Of a DNA stretch of 7,277 bases, positions 1 to 4,635 are shown piece after piece (position 1 is the first letter of the stretch; each line of letters opens with the position of its first letter). The position numbers were made by a program, and so were the translations under genes. The notes under the pieces were generated by a model. The model saw nothing but the letters and a program-made list of their open reading frames with translations. It made no database searches and was not told the DNA's origin. Origin of the DNA: ZLKRG08 sp046048895 (GTDB lineage: Bacteria > Actinomycetota > Actinomycetes > Nanopelagicales > Nanopelagicaceae); contig JBJOFF010000029.1 in NCBI GenBank assembly GCA_046048895.1, positions 1-7,277 of the forward strand. Reading direction: 5' to 3'.

Positions 1-1168
1 TTCCATCTAGACCTGCCATCAACATTGCAGCAAAAGCTAGATATGGATTTGATGATGGATCAGGGCAACGGAATTCGATGCGCTTCGCCTTTGGATTTGA
101 TCCGGTAATTGGGATACGGATACAAGCCGAACGGTTACGCGCTGAATATGCAAGGTTAACTGGCGCTTCGTAGCCTGGAACCAAGCGGCGATATGAGTTA
201 ACAGTTGGGTTAGTAAAAGCCAATAGTGAAGGTGCGTGCTTTAACAAGCCTCCGATATACCAACGCGCCATATCTGAAAGATCGCCGTAATTTCCTGCTT
301 CGAAGAATAGCGGCTTGCCATCTTTCCATAGGGATTGGTGCACGTGCATTCCTGAACCATTGTCACCATAAAGTGGCTTTGGCATAAAGGTTGCAGTCTT
401 ACCGTTCTGCCATGCAGTGTTCTTGACTACGTACTTAAACTTCATGATGTCATCACCAGCATTTTCGACATCGCTGAACTTGTAGTTGATTTCCATCTGC
501 CCCGCAGTACCAACTTCATGGTGTGAGCGTTCGACTTCTAGACCAACTTTTTCAAGTTGCATTACGATTTCGTCGCGAAGATCTGCAAATTGATCGGTTG
601 GAGAGACTGGGAAGTATCCACCCTTGATGCGAGTGCGATAGCCGCGTGATGGGGTGCCATCAGCATCGAACTCTTCACCGCGATTCCACCAGCCTTCATA
701 TGAATCTATGTGGTGGTACGCCTCATGCATATCAGTCTTGAAGCGAATTGCATCGAAGATATAGAACTCAGCCTCTGGTGCGAAGAATGCTTGATCCGCA
801 ATACCAGTTGACTTTAAGTATCCAACTGCCTTGGTTAATACACCACGAGGATCGCGTGAATAAGGGGTGTTATCGATTGGATTGTGAACAGAGAAGAGAA
901 TGATCAGAGTCTTCTCTTTGCGATAAGGATCAAGATAAGCAGAGCTTGGAATAGGTAGCAATTTCATATCTGACTCATGGATTGATTGGAAACCGCGAAT
1001 GGATGAACCATCGAACATCAAACCATCGGTAAATACGCTCTCATCAAACGAACCTGCTGGAACGTTAAAGTGGTGTTGAATACCAGGAAGATCGATGAAG
1101 CGAATATCAATTAACTTCACATCTTCTTTCTTGATGTAATCAAGAATTTCTTTCGAGTTCTTAAACAT
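1..1168 (-). CDS. glnA: Glutamine synthetase type I, C-terminus cut by window edge
   Basis: It makes glutamine from glutamate, ammonia and ATP, the main cytoplasmic route of ammonium assimilation; the family forms dodecamers. The visible 389 codons are open to the left edge, against about 470-480 residues usual for the family. Visible landmarks are MFDGSS (Asp53 loop), the metal ligands in APEAEF (Glu132, Glu134), HHEVG and GQMEI (Glu218, Glu226), GSGMHVHQS (His275, His277), the flap motif VPGYEAP (Glu334), NRSACIRIP and RIEFRCPD (Arg367), then NPYLAFAAML. The extra segment around residues 145-183 suggests the GSI-beta subtype. The adenylylation tyrosine of that subtype lies beyond the edge, so control by adenylylation cannot be judged. 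The ATG at 1168 is preceded by a good ribosome binding site and gives the normal N-terminus. The family assignment is secure. Confidence 0.97.
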   Translation of the reverse strand, partial: MFKNSKEILDYIKKEDVKLIDIRFIDLPGIQHHFNVPAGSFDESVFTDGLMFDGSSIRGFQSIHESDMKLLPIPSSAYLDPYRKEKTLIILFSVHNPIDNTPYSRDPRGVLTKAVGYLKSTGIADQAFFAPEAEFYIFDAIRFKTDMHEAYHHIDSYEGWWNRGEEFDADGTPSRGYRTRIKGGYFPVSPTDQFADLRDEIVMQLEKVGLEVERSHHEVGTAGQMEINYKFSDVENAGDDIMKFKYVVKNTAWQNGKTATFMPKPLYGDNGSGMHVHQSLWKDGKPLFFEAGNYGDLSDMARWYIGGLLKHAPSLLAFTNPTVNSYRRLVPGYEAPVNLAYSARNRSACIRIPITGSNPKAKRIEFRCPDPSSNPYLAFAAMLMAGLDG

Positions 1169-1174
1169 TTAAAT

Positions 1175-1179
1175 CTCCC
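1175..1179 (-). promoter_or_regulatory. Ribosome binding site of glnA
   Basis: On the minus strand GGGAG lies six bases upstream of the glnA ATG, a good Shine-Dalgarno match at normal spacing. It fixes the start codon. It also contrasts with the RDD and lipB genes in this window, which have no such site, and implies that glnA is transcribed with a 5' leader. Confidence 0.75.
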
Positions 1180-1210
1180 AATAGATTTATTTTCTGACCC
1201 ATCGACGCTG

Positions 1211-1230
1211 AGGGTTTTGGGTAGAACCCT
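1211..1230. repeat. Small inverted repeat in the glnA leader/promoter region
   Basis: AGGGTT and AACCCT form perfect 6-bp arms around an 8-base loop. An alternative, mutually exclusive pairing GGGT/ACCC (1219-1222 with 1226-1229, three-base loop) sits inside it. The repeat lies about 40-60 bases upstream of the glnA start and overlaps a -10-like TAGGGT on the minus strand. It could be an operator or a short leader hairpin. There is no U-tract, so it is not an intrinsic terminator. The repeat is visible; any function is inference. Confidence 0.35.
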
Positions 1231-1261
1231 AGGCAGTAACTGTTAATTAGACCTACTTGGT

Positions 1262-1290
1262 TTGTTACAGCCATGTTAAGAAGTTAGGCT
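1262..1290 (+). promoter_or_regulatory. Predicted promoter of the RDD gene, leaderless start
   Basis: TTGTTA (1262-1267) and TAGGCT (1285-1290) are separated by 17 bases, matching the sigma-70 -35/-10 layout. The -10 ends six bases before the ATG at 1297, so transcription would begin at or within a base of the start codon. No Shine-Dalgarno sequence precedes this ATG. The combination points to a leaderless mRNA, which is common in Actinobacteria. This is predicted from sequence only. Confidence 0.5.
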
Positions 1291-1296
1291 CAGCCC

Positions 1297-1644
1297 ATGT
1301 TTTCAGGGGTTCAAGTCACACTATTTAGGCGAATGGCGGCTCTGGCAGCTGATTGGCTGACCTGCCTACTGATTGTTCGCGGATTTAACCTCGATGGCCA
1401 ATTCTCAACTTTAGCGCTTTTCTTTACTGAAGTTTCTATTCTGACGGCTTTGGGAGGAGCTTCATTTGGACACCGAATGTTGCGAATTAAAGTAGTGAGA
1501 TTTGTGGATGGTGGTCAACCAACTCCATTTCAAGCGCTAATTAGAACTCTATTGATGTGCACTGTCATTTTCGCGATTACATACGATGAAAATGGTCGCG
1601 GAATCCACGAAAGATTATCAGGAACTTATCTAGTTAAAGCTTAA
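1297..1644 (+). CDS. Small RDD-family membrane protein
   Basis: A 115-residue integral membrane protein with hydrophobic stretches near residues 13-28, 37-55 and 82-96. RDD-domain landmarks are visible: RRMAALAADW at the start (Arg11, Asp19), GASFGHRMLRIKVVR in the middle, and a C-terminal block resembling the family's HDRxxGT, here HERLSGT (residues 104-110) with Glu in place of the usual Asp. RDD proteins are small membrane proteins of mostly unknown biochemistry, some linked to ion or solute transport; no substrate can be assigned here. The gene diverges from glnA, and a similar small membrane protein is encoded next to glnA1 in mycobacteria. The ATG start is supported by the promoter placed directly upstream. 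Its stop codon abuts that of the convergent DUF4191 gene. Confidence 0.82.
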   Translation: MFSGVQVTLFRRMAALAADWLTCLLIVRGFNLDGQFSTLALFFTEVSILTALGGASFGHRMLRIKVVRFVDGGQPTPFQALIRTLLMCTVIFAITYDENGRGIHERLSGTYLVKA

Positions 1645-2280
1645 TTATATTTTTGGAACGCGAAGGTTTTTTGGCATCGGTCCTTTTGGAATTGGCATAT
1701 TAAAACCACCAACCGCTTTAAGACGATTGCGAACTTCGCGAACCTGATTGTTTGATAGTTGCTTAGGCAATTTTTTCATAGTGCGTTGCAATTTATTGAT
1801 AGCTACGCGACCTTCACCGTCACCAACAATTAGAGTGGTAACCGGAACTCCAGGAACAAAACGTTCTACTTTCTTTGTCTCATCAGTCAGCATGGCGCGC
1901 ACACCATTTGATCCTTCTCCGACCAAAATTATGCCGGCGCGTCCAACAGCGCGATGCACCATATCTTGTTGTTTGTTAACTGCAACCATTGGGGTGGTCG
2001 TAAATCCACGCCGAATTGCCATCATTACAGATGCGCCTGCACCCATGACGCCTTCTATAGAAGAGTAAGCAGCACGGTTAGCTACAAAGCTAAACAGGAA
2101 CATGGCGCCAAGAAATGCAAAAGGTAAGGTGATAAACGCAGAGTAAATCGGGCGACCTGCAAATGAACCTAGCAGAACTCCAATTGCGGTAATAGCAACG
2201 AAGGTGAAGGCCATTGCCGCGCCAATCCATGGCTTCTCTTTTTTAGTTACTTTATAAGCTTCGCGAATCTGTCCGAACAT
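1645..2280 (-). CDS. DUF4191 membrane protein of the lipA neighbourhood
   Basis: A 211-residue protein of unknown function. It has a short basic N-terminus (KVTKKEKPW), two transmembrane segments near residues 19-39 and 46-67, then a soluble domain of about 140 residues. That domain carries RRGFTTTPMVAVNKQQDMVHRAVGRAGIILVGEG (broken here as RRGFTTTPMVAVNKQQ, then DMVHRAVGRAGIILVGEG), a central GDGEG, and a basic tail ending in KNLRVPKI. This pattern, together with the position downstream of lipA, matches the actinobacterial DUF4191 family (Rv2219-like in M. tuberculosis). It is last in the lipB-lipA-plsC cluster, 22 bp after plsC. The ATG at 2280 has no Shine-Dalgarno site, but a -10-like TAAACT sits just upstream, so it may also have its own transcript. 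A role in lipoylation or glutamine metabolism is suggested only by location. Confidence 0.85.
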   Translation of the reverse strand: MFGQIREAYKVTKKEKPWIGAAMAFTFVAITAIGVLLGSFAGRPIYSAFITLPFAFLGAMFLFSFVANRAAYSSIEGVMGAGASVMMAIRRGFTTTPMVAVNKQQDMVHRAVGRAGIILVGEGSNGVRAMLTDETKKVERFVPGVPVTTLIVGDGEGRVAINKLQRTMKKLPKQLSNNQVREVRNRLKAVGGFNMPIPKGPMPKNLRVPKI

Positions 2281-2288
2281 AGTTGGTG

Positions 2289-2294
2289 AGTTTA
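2289..2294 (-). promoter_or_regulatory. Candidate -10 element for a separate DUF4191 transcript
   Basis: On the minus strand TAAACT ends eight bases before the DUF4191 ATG, and no ribosome binding site is present. It resembles the arrangement upstream of the RDD and lipB genes and could give a leaderless or nearly leaderless transcript starting near the end of plsC. No convincing -35 is visible, so this is weak. Confidence 0.3.
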
Positions 2295-2302
2295 CCCTTC
2301 GT

Positions 2303-3007
2303 TTAGTCGTTAATTACTGGAGCAGGAGCGGTGCCACCGAGTCGTTGCGGAGCCCAACGCTCACCAACGTGGCTATCTGGATATTTCTCTTGCATCTTAT
2401 GTAGCAACTCGATTAAATTTTGACGCAGTTGCGCTTCGCACTCTTCGAGGTTTTGATCTTTAGAGAAGTACATTGGCTCGCCGTACGCAATATGTACTGG
2501 AATAGATTTGCGACGGAAATCTTTAGGTAAGCCCTTAGTCCAGATGCGCTGTGAACCCCAGATGACTACCGGAATCACCGGAACTGCGGCTCCCATTGCA
2601 AGACGAACGGCTCCCGATTTCATTCCCTTAATTTCAAATGAGGTACTAATGGTGGCCTCAGGAAAGATTCCAACGATTTCGCCATCACGTAGCGCTCGAA
2701 GCGCGGTCACAAATGAAGCTCCACCATTTTCACGATCTACCGAAATATGCTTCATGCCACGAAGGAGTGGTCCGGCGATTTTGTTATCGAAAGCGCCCTT
2801 CTTGGCCATAAATCGAATATAACGTTTTAAGTGCAGCGCACCAGTTCCGATAAATGCAAAATCTAAATAACTAATGTGATTGCTGGCTAAAACGGCGCCA
2901 CCTTTACGAGGTAAATTATCTTGACCTTCAAATTCAAATTGAATATCAAGCCCTTTCCAGAGCGCTTGGAAAAGGGCAATAACTGGGGGATAAACCAGTT
3001 CAGCCAC
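2303..3007 (-). CDS. plsC: 1-acyl-sn-glycerol-3-phosphate acyltransferase (PlsC-like)
   Basis: A predicted membrane-associated acyltransferase of 234 residues that would move an acyl chain onto lysophosphatidic acid to make phosphatidic acid, the phospholipid precursor. The catalytic HX4D motif is NHISYLD (His44, Asp49), the substrate-binding motif is FPEAT (115-119), followed by KSGAVRLA (130-137) and the VPVIPVVIWG strand (142-151). The order and length are normal for the LPLAT family. The GTG start is constrained: an in-frame TGA lies three codons upstream and the next Met is near residue 67. The first 8 bp overlap the end of lipA, so translation is probably coupled. The acyl acceptor cannot be proved from sequence; some family members acylate other lipids, and several paralogues are usual in Actinobacteria. 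Confidence 0.88.
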   Translation of the reverse strand: MAELVYPPVIALFQALWKGLDIQFEFEGQDNLPRKGGAVLASNHISYLDFAFIGTGALHLKRYIRFMAKKGAFDNKIAGPLLRGMKHISVDRENGGASFVTALRALRDGEIVGIFPEATISTSFEIKGMKSGAVRLAMGAAVPVIPVVIWGSQRIWTKGLPKDFRRKSIPVHIAYGEPMYFSKDQNLEECEAQLRQNLIELLHKMQEKYPDSHVGERWAPQRLGGTAPAPVIND

Positions 3008-3938
3008 GAGCGGTCATCGCCTCTTTGTACAAACGTCCAGCACGATAGCTAGAGCGAACCAGCGGACCACTCATTACGCCAGCGAACCCAATGGCTTTTG
3101 CTTCATCCGCTAACTCCACAAATTCGTTTGGCTTTACCCAACGTGAAATTGGATGGTGCATCGGAGTAGGTCTTAAATATTGGGTGATTGTGATGATGTT
3201 GCACCCTGCATTGTGCAAATCTTTTAGCGCTTGAGTTACTTCAGAGCGCTCTTCGCCCATTCCTAGAATCAGATTTGATTTAGTAATCAATCCGAAATCC
3301 CTAGCTTGTGTAATTACGTTAAGAGAGAGGTCATAACTAAATGCCGGACGGATGCGCTTGAAGATGCGCGGCACCGTCTCAAGATTATGAGCGAAAACTT
3401 CCGGACGAGAATCAAAGACTTGGTTTAGTAAATCTGGTTTGCCGCTGAAATCTGGCGCCAACATCTCAACGCCAGTACCAGGATTTAATTCATGAACCTT
3501 GCGAATCGTTTCGGCATATAACCAAGCACCTTCATCTTCTAGATCATCTCGAGTAACGCCAGTGATAGTTGCGTAACGCAACTGCATTGATTTTACTGAT
3601 TCCGCAACGCGGCGCGGTTCGTCACGATCTAATGGCAGTGGCTTGCCGGTATCAATATTGCAAAAATCGCAACGACGAGTACACCGATCGCCACCAATTA
3701 AGAAAGTTGCTTCGCGATCTTCCCAACATTCAAAGATATTTGGGCAAGCTGCTTCTTGGCAGACGGTATGTAGACCTTCATTGACAACTAGAGAACGAAG
3801 TTGGGTGTATTCAGGTCCCATCTTGGCGCGAGTCTTAATCCACTCAGGTTTGCGTTCGATTGGAGTTTGCGCATTGCGAGCTTCAATTCGAAGTAGCTTG
3901 CGGCCATCAGGGGCCACCTTTGAATTAGCTTCGCTCAT
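3000..3938 (-). CDS. lipA: Lipoyl synthase (radical SAM)
   Basis: It inserts two sulfur atoms at C6 and C8 of protein-bound octanoyl groups, the last step of lipoyl cofactor synthesis for pyruvate and 2-oxoglutarate dehydrogenase and the glycine cleavage H protein. Both iron-sulfur sites are complete: auxiliary cluster cysteines Cys60, Cys65 and Cys71 (CX4CX5C), and the radical SAM motif CTRRCDFC with Cys86, Cys90 and Cys93 (CX3CX2C). The conserved C-terminal RSSY (295-298) supplies the serine ligand of the auxiliary cluster. VTRDDL, GMGEE and QYLRPT are also typical. The length of 312 residues is normal. The ATG overlaps the lipB stop as ATGA, so expression is probably translationally coupled to lipB. 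The assignment is secure. Confidence 0.98.
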   Translation of the reverse strand: MSEANSKVAPDGRKLLRIEARNAQTPIERKPEWIKTRAKMGPEYTQLRSLVVNEGLHTVCQEAACPNIFECWEDREATFLIGGDRCTRRCDFCNIDTGKPLPLDRDEPRRVAESVKSMQLRYATITGVTRDDLEDEGAWLYAETIRKVHELNPGTGVEMLAPDFSGKPDLLNQVFDSRPEVFAHNLETVPRIFKRIRPAFSYDLSLNVITQARDFGLITKSNLILGMGEERSEVTQALKDLHNAGCNIITITQYLRPTPMHHPISRWVKPNEFVELADEAKAIGFAGVMSGPLVRSSYRAGRLYKEAMTARG

Positions 3939-4585
3939 GGCGTCAGTTTACTAACTTGAGCAAGCGCTTTAACCACCTCAAGTTGAAGCATTGGCTGGAC
4001 CTCAGCTATAGAAATGGTGCGTTGCAACTCATTCGCCATGCTGGTCGTCTGCGCCTCAGGCATGCCACACGGCACAATCTTGTTAAAGAAGTTTAAATCG
4101 GGGCAGACGTTTAGCGCAAAGCCATGCATCGTGACACCTTTTGCCACACGAATTCCAATCGCAGCAATTTTTCTCTCGCCTTGTTCGTCTTTAATCCAAA
4201 CGCCAGTCTTGCCCGGAATCGAAATTCCAGTAATTCCAAATTTCTTGATGGTTTTAATCAATGCTTCTTCTAAATTCCTGACAAAACCCACTAATTCATT
4301 CTTTTTCTCTAAACGAACAATTGGATAACCAACTATCTGACCAGGACCATGCCAAGTTATTCTGCCACCACGATCAACATCGACGACTGGCGTACCGTCC
4401 TGTGGTCGTTCTAAATTGTCGGTGCGACGACCTGCGGTATAGACCGATGGGTGTTCAATCAAAATTAAGGAATTTGCAGCGCCATCGACCACTGTTGCAT
4501 GAATCTCACGTTGCATCGCCCATGACTTCTCGTAGTCCATCAAACCGCTATTTATTACTGCGATATCCGACTCGGTAACAGGCAC
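3935..4585 (-). CDS. lipB: Lipoyl (octanoyl)-ACP:protein N-octanoyltransferase
   Basis: It transfers octanoate from octanoyl-ACP to the target lysine of lipoyl domains, giving the substrate for LipA. In its 216 residues the family motif GGRITWHGPGQIVGYPI (73-89) is complete with His79. The catalytic pair is visible as Lys139 in KIAAIGIRV and Cys173 in VPCGM; HGFALNV (154-160) is also characteristic. The start is GTG at 4585. An in-frame TAG lies just upstream at 4595-4597, and the next Met is too late to keep the conserved LMDYEKSWAMQ N-terminal block. There is no Shine-Dalgarno site, but a -10-like TAGACT ends six bases upstream, suggesting a leaderless mRNA. It heads the leftward cluster with lipA (4-bp overlap), plsC and DUF4191, and diverges from the MMPL gene. 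Confidence 0.96.
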   Translation of the reverse strand: MPVTESDIAVINSGLMDYEKSWAMQREIHATVVDGAANSLILIEHPSVYTAGRRTDNLERPQDGTPVVDVDRGGRITWHGPGQIVGYPIVRLEKKNELVGFVRNLEEALIKTIKKFGITGISIPGKTGVWIKDEQGERKIAAIGIRVAKGVTMHGFALNVCPDLNFFNKIVPCGMPEAQTTSMANELQRTISIAEVQPMLQLEVVKALAQVSKLTP

Positions 4586-4591
4586 ATATAG

Positions 4592-4597
4592 AGTCTA
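4592..4597 (-). promoter_or_regulatory. Predicted -10 element of the lipB operon, leaderless start
   Basis: On the minus strand TAGACT is followed by six bases and then the lipB GTG, so the predicted transcript start coincides with the start codon. This is the same geometry as at the RDD gene. The -35 region (TTTTCC at 17-base spacing) is a poor match. The hexamer is part of the left half of a 17-bp palindrome. Confidence 0.45.
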
Positions 4598-4608
4598 ATG
4601 GTTAGACT
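4592..4608. promoter_or_regulatory. 17-bp perfect palindrome between divergent lipB and MMPL genes
   Basis: AGTCTAA and TTAGACT are perfect 7-bp arms around the centre TGG. The palindrome lies within the 50-bp gap between the lipB and MMPL start codons. Because of its symmetry it presents TAGACT, a -10-like hexamer, on both strands (4592-4597 for lipB, 4603-4608 for the MMPL gene). It could be an operator for a dimeric repressor of the TetR or MarR type, a symmetric bidirectional promoter core, or both. No regulator gene is visible in this window. The symmetry is certain; the function is inference. Confidence 0.5.
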
Positions 4609-4623
4609 GCGGTTGGAAAATTT

Positions 4624-4631
4624 AAGGGGAG
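4624..4631 (+). promoter_or_regulatory. Ribosome binding site of the MMPL gene
   Basis: AAGGGGAG ends four bases before the ATG at 4636, a purine-rich Shine-Dalgarno site that supports this start. It implies a short 5' leader, unlike the divergent lipB transcript. If the -10-like TAGACT at 4603-4608 is used, the leader would be roughly 20 bases. Confidence 0.65.
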
Positions 4632-4635
4632 CTCA

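Noticed and set aside
1236..1268. Possible GlnR box upstream of glnA (several AC dinucleotides and GTAAC/GTTAC)
   Set aside because: GlnR sites place the AC dinucleotides 11 bases apart (GTnAC-n6-GnAAC). Here the spacings are 12 and 16, and the second half-site bases do not match on either strand.
1169..1296. Glutamine riboswitch or other structured leader for glnA
   Set aside because: Only short, weak pairings are visible and none of the conserved segments of known glnA-type aptamers could be recognised.
1645..1680. Intrinsic terminator between the RDD and DUF4191 genes, suggested by T-runs near 1651 and 1667
   Set aside because: No GC-rich stem precedes either T-run on the relevant strand.
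1748..2068. 106-codon plus-strand open frame antisense to the DUF4191 gene
   Set aside because: It overlaps a supported gene fully, has no start signal and resembles no family.
3643..3954. 103-codon plus-strand open frame antisense to lipA
   Set aside because: It is opposite the conserved cysteine region of lipA and its translation has no protein-like features; it is an antisense shadow.
4555..4587. ATG at 4585-4587 on the minus strand as the lipB start
   Set aside because: It is out of frame with LipB and meets a stop after ten codons; the overlapping GTG at 4583-4585 is in frame.
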